A stretch of 53,524 bases of DNA from an uncultured Lachnospiraceae bacterium (GTDB taxonomy: Bacteria > Bacillota > Clostridia > Lachnospirales > Lachnospiraceae). Location: the NCBI GenBank assembly GCA_910587715.1, contig CAJUMV010000029.1, positions 1-53,524 of the forward strand. The letters are read 5' to 3'. Positions 1 to 7,813 of this stretch are shown here, one piece after another; position 1 is the first letter of the stretch; each line of letters opens with the position of its first letter. The notes below the pieces were generated by a model. The model did not search any database and had not been told where the DNA came from. It saw only the letters and a program-made list of their open reading frames with translations. The position numbers and the translations under genes were made by a program.

Positions 1-177
1 GTATTGATTTTTCAAGGAGCAAATCCCATTTTTAATGTGGGAAGTTTGAGTTATAATATTAAAATTCATAATGAACAGACCCATTGCAGAATGTGTACTG
101 TTTCTGCAGAAAATGACCAACAAAATTTAATATTTAGTGATACAATTACAATTGCAAACATAATATACATAGTTTAA
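1..177 (+). CDS. C-terminal fragment of an unidentified protein running off the left edge
   Basis: Frame 1 is open from the first base to TAA at 175-177 (58 codons), while the other two plus-strand frames are closed within about 35 bases. The residues are mixed and polar, with one H-C-R-M-C stretch at fragment residues 28-32 and an Ile-rich end. The stop is followed at once by the ribosome binding site of the Cys-rich peptide gene (16 nt gap), as expected of two genes in one operon. I do not recognise the family. In DNA this AT-rich a 58-codon open frame could still be chance, so confidence is low. Confidence 0.35.
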   Translation, partial: VLIFQGANPIFNVGSLSYNIKIHNEQTHCRMCTVSAENDQQNLIFSDTITIANIIYIV

Positions 178-193
178 AGAAAGGGGACAAGCT

Positions 194-373
194 ATGGAAA
201 AAAATGATATTTTAATGGAAGAAGTGAATGTCGGCGTAAGTCCTGCTATATATGGTCCTGGTAGTCCCGGGGTTGCTTGTGGGGCTGATTGTACTGGCAT
301 AGGATGTGCTGTTGGTGGCGGTGGTGCTTGTGGCGGTGCTTGCAATGGCTTGGTTTGTGGCTTTGACTGTTGA
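194..373 (+). CDS. Cys/Gly-rich 59-aa precursor-like peptide (candidate RiPP or metal-binding peptide)
   Basis: ATG at 194 follows a GGGGA ribosome binding site at 183-187, and TGA is at 371-373. The N-terminal part (residues 1-26) is acidic then Pro/Gly-rich, starts MEKNDILMEEVNVGVSP and has no cysteine, so it reads like a leader. Residues 27-59 are dominated by Gly, Ala and Cys, with cysteines at 29, 33, 38, 46, 50, 55 and 59. Two copies of A-C-G-x2-C-x-G-x2-C (28-38 and 45-55) show internal duplication. There is one Thr and no Ser in the core, which argues against a lanthipeptide. C-x3-C spacing is reminiscent of nested-bridge sactipeptides, but no radical SAM gene is visible because the upstream operon lies outside the window. 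Metal binding or a disulfide-rich peptide are alternatives. A hairpin terminator follows directly, and a peptide-sensing-type kinase/regulator pair converges on it. Confidence 0.75.
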   Translation: MEKNDILMEEVNVGVSPAIYGPGSPGVACGADCTGIGCAVGGGGACGGACNGLVCGFDC

Positions 374-378
374 AAAAT

Positions 379-403
379 GGGGCTGTTCAATATGGACAGC
401 CCC
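379..403 (+). terminator. Rho-independent terminator after the Cys-rich peptide gene
   Basis: GGGGCTGT (379-386) pairs with ACAGCCCC (396-403) around a 9-nt loop, five bases after the peptide stop codon. A T-rich tract follows at 411-420 after a short spacer. It closes the plus-strand operon before the convergent kinase gene. Confidence 0.65.
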
Positions 404-421
404 GTTCAGCGTTACTTTTTA

Positions 422-1723
422 TTAGGTCGGTATGACAATCGAAAAGAAAAATTCCTGATCCACAGCTTTTATAACATAAGAACCGTCATATTTCTCAATG
501 ATTTCTATGATATTTTTTATACCTACTCCATGTTCTTCCGCTCTCACTAATTTAGTAGACTGTATTTCCCCGTTCACATAAAGAACAGGTGTCTCAAACG
601 TATTTCTGACACCTACTTTTATCATCCCATCCTCGTCAACAAATTTTAATTTCAATACTCTTCTACCAACCTCGCATTTTTTACATGCTTCAATTGCATT
701 GTTCAGCAAATTTGACAATATCGTAACAATATCTTCATCTTCGATCCTCAGCTCTGACAAATCATTTACCCGCAGCACAAAGACAATCTTGTTCTCCTCT
801 GCCTCCTGATACTTCGTATTTAGAATCGCATTCACTATTACATTGTTAGTATCAATAGAATCCCGTTCTTTATCCAACCGACTATAAATCGTCTTTACAT
901 ATTCTTCTACTTTTGCAAACTGTTTCTTTTTCACCAAAGTTTCAATGCACGCTATCTGATTTTTGTACTCATGTGTTTTCTTTTTCTGCTTATCAAAATT
1001 TTCTGAAATAGAACGATACATTTCTGTCTGGTTTTTAGCCTGGAGACGGAAAATCCCATCTTCATATAGCTGTGTTTCCCGATCTACTATGTCATTGATT
1101 AAATAAAACACTACTATATTCATTCCAATCATACCGAAGGAACTAATGAGTATCAGCGTAACCTGCTCTGGCGTATCCACATCGCTGAATACTGAAATCA
1201 TTGCCGTTATTACAATAATCGTAAATAGCGGAAAGATAAGAATTTTGATCCAGTCTACATCAACCAGAATCTCCGTAGATTTTTCCCGAAACTTTCTTCC
1301 TATTATAAGAACACACAAAAATACAATCGCTTTCCCAAGCAAAATAGCAAGAATATTTTCGATGCTGTACGACTTCCCTGTCGCTTTACCTGTCAACCCA
1401 AACTCTATGCTGATAAAGTATGTTAAATAATCGATCGACAGTATCATTGCCTGATGCAGCAAAGCCAATACAAAGGACTTTTTAAGACTCATTTTAACAT
1501 GCCAGAACATAAGCGTTGCAAATATGACAATCATCACAATCTGTTTTAATATAAACGAGTCTGACAGCATTCTCGCAGCAATAAACACGCCGAATTCCAG
1601 AATCATTAGCTGTAAAATATTAATCCAACCCTCATAGCGCAATTTCCCGAATATTTCATAAAATATTTTACAGCAAAGCACTTCAAAAAATATAATCAGT
1701 ATTTCCGCCAATAAATCTGACAT
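422..1723 (-). CDS. GHKL-domain sensor histidine kinase (AgrC/ComD type)
   Basis: The 433-residue protein has about six hydrophobic membrane segments in residues 1-210, a coiled linker, and a C-terminal kinase core. The H-box is H-E-Y-K-N-Q with His251, the N-box is L-L-N-N-A-I-E-A around Asn342, and the G-box H-G-V-G-I-K-N-I lies near residue 400. This is the HPK10-type layout of peptide-pheromone receptors such as AgrC. The start ATG directly abuts the stop of the LytTR regulator gene upstream, so the two are one operon. It converges on the Cys-rich peptide gene (50 bases between stops). Sensing that peptide or a relative is a positional inference; no cognate AgrD- or ComC-like gene is seen. 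Confidence 0.9.
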   Translation of the reverse strand: MSDLLAEILIIFFEVLCCKIFYEIFGKLRYEGWINILQLMILEFGVFIAARMLSDSFILKQIVMIVIFATLMFWHVKMSLKKSFVLALLHQAMILSIDYLTYFISIEFGLTGKATGKSYSIENILAILLGKAIVFLCVLIIGRKFREKSTEILVDVDWIKILIFPLFTIIVITAMISVFSDVDTPEQVTLILISSFGMIGMNIVVFYLINDIVDRETQLYEDGIFRLQAKNQTEMYRSISENFDKQKKKTHEYKNQIACIETLVKKKQFAKVEEYVKTIYSRLDKERDSIDTNNVIVNAILNTKYQEAEENKIVFVLRVNDLSELRIEDEDIVTILSNLLNNAIEACKKCEVGRRVLKLKFVDEDGMIKVGVRNTFETPVLYVNGEIQSTKLVRAEEHGVGIKNIIEIIEKYDGSYVIKAVDQEFFFSIVIPT

Positions 1724-2449
1724 TTAAACCTCTCCCTGATATGAGATAAAGTACTCCTTAACATATGTATACCTTGCCCTTGGTATCACCAACTCAATCC
1801 CATTTGTTAATATCACCTTATATCTTTCAACATTCCTGATATACTTAATATTCACAAGATAACTCTGGTGTATCCTGATAAAATCATTTGCTGGCAGCTT
1901 ATTTTCTAATGCATTCAATGTTTCATACATGGTATAAATCTTCAAATCATCCTCCATAATATGAAACTCCAGTTTATGTAAGTTACTTTCAATATATAGT
2001 AATCGTTCCAGCGATATTTCTTTTGTCCCTTCCGTAAAATCAAACTGCCGTTTTGCGACTGAATAATTCAGTTTATCCACAAGGGCATCCACGCATTCTT
2101 TAACCATACTCGTAAAATTGGCATTACCCTTAAGTAAATATCGAACAACATCCAACCGATACCCTTCCAAAGAATAATTCACATATGCAGTCACAAATAC
2201 AATAAGGACTTCCCTGCTTACTTCTCTGATTTTCTCTGCGGCCCTGATACCGTCAATCTTCTCCATATTAATATCTAAAAAAACAGCAGTATACTTTATT
2301 ACCTCAATTCCTAATTCTATCAGCGCTTCACCCGAGCCGTATATATCTATCTCAAAAACAAGTCCCTTTTCCATCATGTAACCGGAAAGCTGCTCTCTTA
2401 ATTCTTCTGCAAATAAAATTTCATCATCACATATTGCAATTCTGAACAT
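1724..2449 (-). CDS. LytTR-family response regulator (AgrA/ComE type)
   Basis: 241 residues: a receiver domain (acidic pair D8-D9, phospho-acceptor Asp59 in V-F-L-D-I-N, K near 106) followed by a LytTR DNA-binding domain from about residue 135 (F-I-R-I-H-Q-S-Y-L-V-N signature). It is the first gene of a two-gene operon with the GHKL kinase downstream. LytTR regulators of this type usually bind paired direct repeats spaced two helical turns apart and control bacteriocin, competence or virulence genes. I found no obvious repeats upstream of its own gene. Confidence 0.92.
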   Translation of the reverse strand: MFRIAICDDEILFAEELREQLSGYMMEKGLVFEIDIYGSGEALIELGIEVIKYTAVFLDINMEKIDGIRAAEKIREVSREVLIVFVTAYVNYSLEGYRLDVVRYLLKGNANFTSMVKECVDALVDKLNYSVAKRQFDFTEGTKEISLERLLYIESNLHKLEFHIMEDDLKIYTMYETLNALENKLPANDFIRIHQSYLVNIKYIRNVERYKVILTNGIELVIPRARYTYVKEYFISYQGEV

Positions 2450-2592
2450 CTATTCAGTTTCCCCTCCCTAAATAGTCAGTTCTCGATATTCTGCACACTA
2501 TTTTAAATGAAACACACATTTCTTCTCCACAATTGACAAAAGAAGAATTCCCCTCATAAGCGAAAGCTCGATTCCAGCCCAGCGTGTTATCG

Positions 2593-3459
2593 CTACAGCT
2601 CAAGCATCCCCAGCTTCAACGCGCCCATGATACCCTGCTTGTCGTCAAGACTCTGCACCACGATATAGCTGTCCAAATCTTCCAGCTCCTTCGTCTTGAT
2701 ATAGCCGTTTAACAGCTCTTTAAACTTCGCGCGCACCATCGGCAAAAGCTGGGTCTGGTGCATCACGCCGCCGCCCAGAATAATGCGCTGGGGCGACAGG
2801 AGCATGACATAGTCCACAAGCGCCTGCGCAATATAATACGCTTCCATCTCCCAGACTTCTTTGCGGTCGGCAAGCTCGAACGCTTTTTTACCCCATCTTC
2901 CTTCAATCGCCGGTCCTGCCGCCAGACCTTCCATGCAGTTTTCATGGAACGGGCAGAAACCCTTATAGGTATCTTCCGGCAGCCTGCTCAAAAGAATATG
3001 TCCGCCTTCCGGGTGCAGCATACCATGCAGAAGATTGCCGTCCACAATCGCGCCTACGCCCACGCCCGTACCGATGGTAATGTAAATGCAGCTGCGCAGA
3101 CCCTTGGCAATGCCCCATGTATATTCTCCCAGCGCGGAACCGTTCACGTCTGTGTCAAAGCCCACAGGTACGCCCAACTCTTTTTGAAAAGTCCCCACCA
3201 TATCAAAATTCTGCCATGCCAGCTTCGGCGTGGTGGTAATATAACCGTAAGTTTCGGAATCCCTGTTCACGTCAATCGGTCCGAAGCACCCGATGCCCAG
3301 CGCCTCTATCCCTTTTCCCTTAAAAAAGGAAAGCAGTTTAGGCACGGTAATTTCCGGCGTCTCCGTGGGAATCGAAACCTGTTCCAGAATCTCCCCGTTT
3401 TCGTTGCCTATGGCGCACACCATCTTCGTGCCGCCCGCTTCCAATGCTCCTAATATCAT
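2593..3459 (-). CDS. scrK: ROK-family fructokinase
   Basis: The 288-residue cytosolic sugar kinase probably phosphorylates D-fructose to fructose 6-phosphate using ATP. The ROK signature is present: N-terminal L-E-A-G-G-T-K-M phosphate-binding loop (residues 5-12), G-C-F-G-P-I-D motif, catalytic Asp in D-T-D-V-N-G, and I-G-T-G-V-G-V-G. A zinc site is formed by His in P-E-G-G-H and Cys/His in F-C-P-F-H-E-N-C. Length and motif order fit Bacillus-type fructokinases better than glucokinases, but mannose or glucosamine use is possible. AAGGAGG precedes the ATG. The FAD dehydrogenase gene ends 12 bases upstream, so they are likely cotranscribed. Confidence 0.85.
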   Translation of the reverse strand: MILGALEAGGTKMVCAIGNENGEILEQVSIPTETPEITVPKLLSFFKGKGIEALGIGCFGPIDVNRDSETYGYITTTPKLAWQNFDMVGTFQKELGVPVGFDTDVNGSALGEYTWGIAKGLRSCIYITIGTGVGVGAIVDGNLLHGMLHPEGGHILLSRLPEDTYKGFCPFHENCMEGLAAGPAIEGRWGKKAFELADRKEVWEMEAYYIAQALVDYVMLLSPQRIILGGGVMHQTQLLPMVRAKFKELLNGYIKTKELEDLDSYIVVQSLDDKQGIMGALKLGMLEL

Positions 3460-3471
3460 ATCGTTCCTCCT

Positions 3472-4836
3472 TTAATTTGTTATCTCTCTCGCCACAAACA
3501 CCCCGCTGGCGGACGCGTGGGACAAAGAATGCGTCACCCCGCTGCCGTCCCCGATGATGTAGAGTCCTTTGTGCTTCGTCTCCAGATGCTCGTCGATTTC
3601 CACTTCCATATTATAAAACTTCACCTCCACGCCGTACAAAAGCGTGTCATCATTCGCCGTGCCGGGCGCAATCTTGTCGAGCGCATAAATCATCTCCATA
3701 ATGCCGTCCAGAATCCGCTTCGGCAGAACCAGACTTAAATCTCCCGGCGTAGCGGCAAGCGTCGGCTCGATAACCCCTTCCGCAATCCGCTTGGCGTTGC
3801 TCCTCCTGCCGCGCACCAGATCCCCGAAACGCTGTACGATTACGCCGCCGCCCAGCATATTAGAAAGCCTGGCAATGCTCTCCCCGTAACCGTTGCTGTC
3901 CTTAAAAGGCTCTGAAAAATGCTTCGCCACAAGAAGCGCAAAATTTGTATTTTCCGTCTGTTTCTCCGCTCCCTCGTAGCTGTGCCCGTTGACCGTCACA
4001 ATGCCGTTCGTATTCTCATTGACCACAATGCCATGGGGATTCATGCAGAACGTTCTCACACTATCCTCAAATTTCTCTGTGCGGTAGACAATCTTACTCT
4101 CATAAAGCTCATCCGTCAGATGGGAAAAAATCACCGCCGGAAGCTCCACGCGCACACCAATATCCACCCTGTTCGATTTGGTAGGAATGCCCAGCTCTTC
4201 ACAAACCTTTTCCATCCACTTACTGCCGCTGCGCCCCACAGATATGACACACTTGTCACATTCATAAACATCTGTCTCAGTTATCACACGGTAGCCGTCC
4301 TCCGCGCGCTCCACCGAGCGGACCGGCGTATCAAAATAAAATGCCGCCTTGTCCTTTAATTCCGCATACAGGTTTTCCAGAACCACATAATTGATATCCG
4401 TCCCCAGATGGCGCACGGAAGCGTCCAGCAGATTCAGACCATTCTGCAGACACAGCTTTTTAAAATGCGTGCCCGCCGTGGAATACAGCTTCGTCCCCTC
4501 GCCGCCGTATTTCATATTAATCTCATCCACATAGCGCATCAGCTCTATTGCTTTTTTCTTGCCCACATATTCATGGAGCGTGCCGCCGAAATCGTTGGTG
4601 ATATTATACTTGCCGTCAGAAAACGCGCCCGCGCCCCCAAATCCGCTCATAATCGAACAGCAGGGACACTTCACACAGCTTTTCACCTTGTCGCCGTCTA
4701 TGGGACAATGCCGCTTTTCCAGCGCATGTCCCGCCTCGAATACCGCTATCTTTACATCCGGTCTTTGCCGTGTCAGTTCGTATGCCGTATAAATGCCGCC
4801 CGGTCCCGCCCCGACAATAATCACGTCGTATCTCAT
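3472..4836 (-). CDS. FAD-dependent dehydrogenase (COG2509-like)
   Basis: 454 residues with an N-terminal Rossmann dinucleotide-binding motif (V-G-A-G-P-G-G at residues 8-14), a cysteine-rich stretch near 48-60 (C-P-I-D-G, then C-V-K-C-P-C-C), and a C-terminal second FAD contact (I-G-D-G-S-G near 430). This pattern matches the uncharacterised FAD-dependent dehydrogenase family, which is common in Clostridia. The cysteines just after the first strand could bind metal or a cluster; that is inference. The substrate is unknown. TTGGAGG precedes the ATG. The ROK kinase follows 12 bases downstream in the same direction. Confidence 0.8.
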   Translation of the reverse strand: MRYDVIIVGAGPGGIYTAYELTRQRPDVKIAVFEAGHALEKRHCPIDGDKVKSCVKCPCCSIMSGFGGAGAFSDGKYNITNDFGGTLHEYVGKKKAIELMRYVDEINMKYGGEGTKLYSTAGTHFKKLCLQNGLNLLDASVRHLGTDINYVVLENLYAELKDKAAFYFDTPVRSVERAEDGYRVITETDVYECDKCVISVGRSGSKWMEKVCEELGIPTKSNRVDIGVRVELPAVIFSHLTDELYESKIVYRTEKFEDSVRTFCMNPHGIVVNENTNGIVTVNGHSYEGAEKQTENTNFALLVAKHFSEPFKDSNGYGESIARLSNMLGGGVIVQRFGDLVRGRRSNAKRIAEGVIEPTLAATPGDLSLVLPKRILDGIMEMIYALDKIAPGTANDDTLLYGVEVKFYNMEVEIDEHLETKHKGLYIIGDGSGVTHSLSHASASGVFVAREITN

Positions 4837-4946
4837 ATACAGCGCCCTCCAAACCGTTCTCTATTCCATGTTTCCGTTCGTTTTTATCCTAACATAAACA
4901 ACAGTCATGGGCAATAAAAACTACTCTATTTTCCGTGCGAAAAAAC

Positions 4947-4975
4947 TTGAAAAAAACAGCAGTTGGTACTATGAT
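4947..4975 (+). promoter_or_regulatory. Sigma-A-type promoter of the SulP gene
   Basis: TTGAAA (4947-4952) and TATGAT (4970-4975) are separated by 17 bases and lie about 95 bases upstream of the SulP ATG. The 5' untranslated region of roughly 85 nt shows no strong terminator-like fold by eye. Confidence 0.6.
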
Positions 4976-5069
4976 GGAAACGTTGATGCGTTTTGGCGCA
5001 AACAAACAGGGAAACACCTCAGAAAACGAATGAATAGAAAAAGCAAAAGAAAGCGGGAGTTACTTTATT

Positions 5070-6710
5070 ATGGAAAAGCTAAAACCGAAATTGTTTTCAG
5101 TCATGAAGACCTACACAAAGGAACAGTTCATAAAAGATGTCATCGCCGGCATCATTGTCGCCATCATCGCGCTGCCCTTGTCCATCGCACTGGCGCTCGC
5201 GTCTGGCGTCGGTCCCGAGCAGGGTATTTACACCGCTATCGTCGCCGGCTTTCTCATTTCCTTTCTGGGCGGAAGCCGCGTCCAGATTGCCGGACCTACG
5301 GCAGCCTTCGCCACCATTGTCGCGGGCATTGTTGCCACGAAAGGCATGGACGGTCTGATTCTTGCCACCATCCTTGCAGGTGTCATTCTGATGGCAATGG
5401 GTTTCCTGCGTCTCGGCAACCTGATTAAATATATCCCTTACACCATCACTACGGGTTTTACGGCAGGTATCGCCGTCACCATCGCCATCGGTCAGATTAA
5501 GGACTTTCTGGGGCTGACTTATCCCGAGGGAACCGTGACGATCGAAACCATGGAAAAGCTTTCTGCCGTTATCAAAAATATCTCGACCCTTAACGTGCAG
5601 GCGCTCATTGTCGGGCTGGTATGCCTTGCAATCCTGATTGTATTTCCTTATATCAACAAGACCATTCCCGGCTCCCTGATTGCCGTGATCGTCGGCATTC
5701 TGATGGTAAAGCTTCTTCATATGAATGTGAACACCATCGGCGACCTCTACGAAATCAGCAATAAACTGCCGAATTTCCATCTGCCTTCCTTCACCTTAAA
5801 GGATGTAGGGGATATCCTGCCAAACGCTTTCACCATCGCAATCCTTGCCGCTATCGAATCCCTGCTCTCCTGCGTAGTTTCGGACAGCATGATAAATTCC
5901 AAGCACCGCTCCAACATGGAGCTGATTGCGCAGGGCGTCGGCAATATCGGCTCCGCGCTCTTCGGCGGCATTCCCGCCACCGGCGCGATTGCAAGAACCG
6001 CCGCCAACATCAAAAACGGCGGACGCACTCCCATTGCCGGCATGGTGCATTCCATTACGCTGGTATTGATTTTAGTCATCCTGATGCCTTACGCGGCTCT
6101 GATTCCCATGCCCTGTATCGCCGCCATCCTGTTTATGGTGGCATACAACATGAGCGGCTGGCGCACCTTTGTGAATCTGGTTAAATCTTCACCCAAGAGC
6201 GATATTATCGTTTTGGCGCTTAGTTTTATACTTACTGTCGTCTTTGATTTGGTACTCGCAATCGAGGTGGGCATTCTCCTTGCCGCCATTCTCTTTATGA
6301 AACGCATGAGCGAGGTGACAGAAGTGGAAGGCTGGAAATATGTGGACGAGGAGGATGACCCCGACGCGCTCTCCTTACGCGTAGTGCCGGAGCACACCCT
6401 GGTTTATGAAATCTCCGGTCCTATGTTTTTCGCCGCCGCGGACAAGATTCTGCGCATCTCCCTGCGGGAGGACACCACCTGTCTGATTTTGCGGATGCGC
6501 AGCGTGAACGCCATTGACGCGACCGCGATGCACTCCCTGACGGAGCTTTTGGAGAAATGTGAAAAGAGAGGCATCCGTATCATCCTCTCCCATGTCAATG
6601 AACAGCCGAAAAAAGTCATGGACAAAGCTGGCTTTACCGGGCGGGTCGGTCTGGAAAACTTCTGCGCCCATATCGACGAGGCGCTGGAAGCTGCCGCGAA
6701 GCATGTATAG
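5070..6710 (+). CDS. SulP-family anion transporter with C-terminal STAS domain
   Basis: 546 residues. The first 410 are hydrophobic with about ten to fourteen membrane segments and the SulP landmarks G-L-x-x-A-I-A-L-P-L-type start (here I-I-A-L-P-L-S-I-A-L-A), I-A-G-P-T-A-A-F and G-G-I-P-A-T-G-A-I-A-R-T. Residues 435-545 form a STAS domain. SulP proteins carry sulfate, bicarbonate or dicarboxylates across the cytoplasmic membrane. The substrate cannot be read from the sequence, and no carbonic anhydrase or sulfate-assimilation gene is adjacent. It is a single-gene unit with its own promoter. GGGAG at 5055-5059 supports the ATG at 5070. Confidence 0.9.
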   Translation: MEKLKPKLFSVMKTYTKEQFIKDVIAGIIVAIIALPLSIALALASGVGPEQGIYTAIVAGFLISFLGGSRVQIAGPTAAFATIVAGIVATKGMDGLILATILAGVILMAMGFLRLGNLIKYIPYTITTGFTAGIAVTIAIGQIKDFLGLTYPEGTVTIETMEKLSAVIKNISTLNVQALIVGLVCLAILIVFPYINKTIPGSLIAVIVGILMVKLLHMNVNTIGDLYEISNKLPNFHLPSFTLKDVGDILPNAFTIAILAAIESLLSCVVSDSMINSKHRSNMELIAQGVGNIGSALFGGIPATGAIARTAANIKNGGRTPIAGMVHSITLVLILVILMPYAALIPMPCIAAILFMVAYNMSGWRTFVNLVKSSPKSDIIVLALSFILTVVFDLVLAIEVGILLAAILFMKRMSEVTEVEGWKYVDEEDDPDALSLRVVPEHTLVYEISGPMFFAAADKILRISLREDTTCLILRMRSVNAIDATAMHSLTELLEKCEKRGIRIILSHVNEQPKKVMDKAGFTGRVGLENFCAHIDEALEAAAKHV

Positions 6711-6717
6711 TCATGCA

Positions 6718-6924
6718 TTAAAACATTCTATGAAAAGCCACCGTCTGCTCTTTCATAGAAATTTTTCCAACCTTATAGCCGTATTCCGACAGCTCCTTTT
6801 TGTATGTCAGAAAGGAATGGTCAATTGGCAGACCTGCAATTTCCTCGATCTCGGCATAGGTTAGCTTGAAGCTGTCTGTTCCATTTTCTTTGATCCAATT
6901 CCACAACGGGTCATACTTACTCAT
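6718..6924 (-). CDS. Small protein of the YDPLW type, unknown function
   Basis: 68 residues beginning M-S-K-Y-D-P-L-W, followed by a helix-rich body with L-T-Y-A-E-I-E-E-I-A-G-L-P. This resembles a family of small domain proteins (DUF7662-like) with a YDPLW start and an F/Y-x-E-I-E motif. No catalytic residues are apparent. The ATG lies inside the last codons of the nucleoside phosphorylase gene (8-base overlap), so translation is probably coupled to it. It converges on SulP with only 7 bases between stops. The family match is from memory of the motif. Confidence 0.65.
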   Translation of the reverse strand: MSKYDPLWNWIKENGTDSFKLTYAEIEEIAGLPIDHSFLTYKKELSEYGYKVGKISMKEQTVAFHRMF

Positions 6925-7687
6925 TCCGCATCAGCCCCCTTACCGCTTCCACCGCCACCCGAATCGCCATATCCGTATCATGCACCACCGGATTCTCCAG
7001 CCCCAGCTTTTCCCGCTCCTGATTCGCTACCACAAGGAAGCAGGAGCCGGCTCTCACCCGCAGGCAGCTTGCCACGGTAAAGAGCGCCGCCGACTCCATC
7101 TCGGAAGCCAGACACCCGAGCCGCTTCCATGCCTCCCATTTATTCATCAGTTCATAGCTTACCGGCTTCGTCTCCGGCTCGTGCTGCCCGTAAAAAGAAT
7201 CCTTGCACTGCACTACACCCGCATGGAACGGATAGCCCTTGGCTTTTGCCGCTGCCACCAGCGCATTGGTCACCGTCAAATCCGGCACCGCCGGGAACTC
7301 AATCGGCGCATACTCCCGGCTCGTTCCCTCCATGCGAATCGCACCCGTCGCAATCACGATATCCCCGCTCTTTACCTCAGTCTGCATCCCGCCGCAGGTG
7401 CCGATGCGCAGGAACGTGTCCGCGCCGCAGCGCACAAGCTCCTCCATGGCGATAGCCGCCGACGGTCCGCCGATACCCGTGGAAGTCACGCTGACCTTCA
7501 CCCCGTCCAGCGTTCCCGTGTAAGTGATATATTCCCTGTTGTCCGCTATCAAAACGGGATTATCAAAATACTGCGCAATCTTTACGCAGCGTTTGGGATC
7601 GCCGGGCATAATCACATAACGCCCCACTTCTCCCTGCGCCACCTGTATATGATACTGTCTGCCTGCATCCTCCGAATAGTTTTTCAT
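6917..7687 (-). CDS. udp: Nucleoside phosphorylase, uridine phosphorylase type
   Basis: 256 residues of the NP-I phosphorylase fold. The phosphate-binding M-P-G-D-P-K-R lies near residue 30, the family motif is seen in S-T-G-I-G-G-P-S-A-A-I-A-M-E-E-L, R-I-G-T-C-G-G contacts phosphate, and S-E-M-E-S-A-A contacts ribose. Such enzymes cleave uridine (or other nucleosides) with phosphate to base and ribose 1-phosphate in the cytosol. Base preference cannot be settled by eye, but the length and the uridine-phosphorylase-type N-terminus favour uridine. GGAAGGAG precedes the ATG. The 68-residue YDPLW protein is coupled at its 3' end. Confidence 0.88.
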   Translation of the reverse strand: MKNYSEDAGRQYHIQVAQGEVGRYVIMPGDPKRCVKIAQYFDNPVLIADNREYITYTGTLDGVKVSVTSTGIGGPSAAIAMEELVRCGADTFLRIGTCGGMQTEVKSGDIVIATGAIRMEGTSREYAPIEFPAVPDLTVTNALVAAAKAKGYPFHAGVVQCKDSFYGQHEPETKPVSYELMNKWEAWKRLGCLASEMESAALFTVASCLRVRAGSCFLVVANQEREKLGLENPVVHDTDMAIRVAVEAVRGLMRNE

Positions 7688-7813
7688 GCGTAACTCCTTC
7701 CCGCCGCTGCCCTTTCATGTTACCAGGCATATTCCGGCTTTTACCCGGTCAGCCTAATTCTCTGTTTCCATTATACAGACTTTCTCCCTGAAAGAAAAGG
7801 CAGTATCAGAATT

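Noticed and set aside
127..390. Pro-rich 87-codon minus-strand ORF over the Cys-rich peptide gene
   Set aside because: It is the antisense of the Gly/Cys codons and the terminator, and has no ribosome binding site. The plus-strand gene has one and an ordered Cys repeat.
4907..5428. Plus-strand ORF of 173 codons overlapping the SulP start
   Set aside because: Arg/His-rich composition typical of an out-of-frame reading. It overlaps the SulP promoter and its conserved N-terminus.
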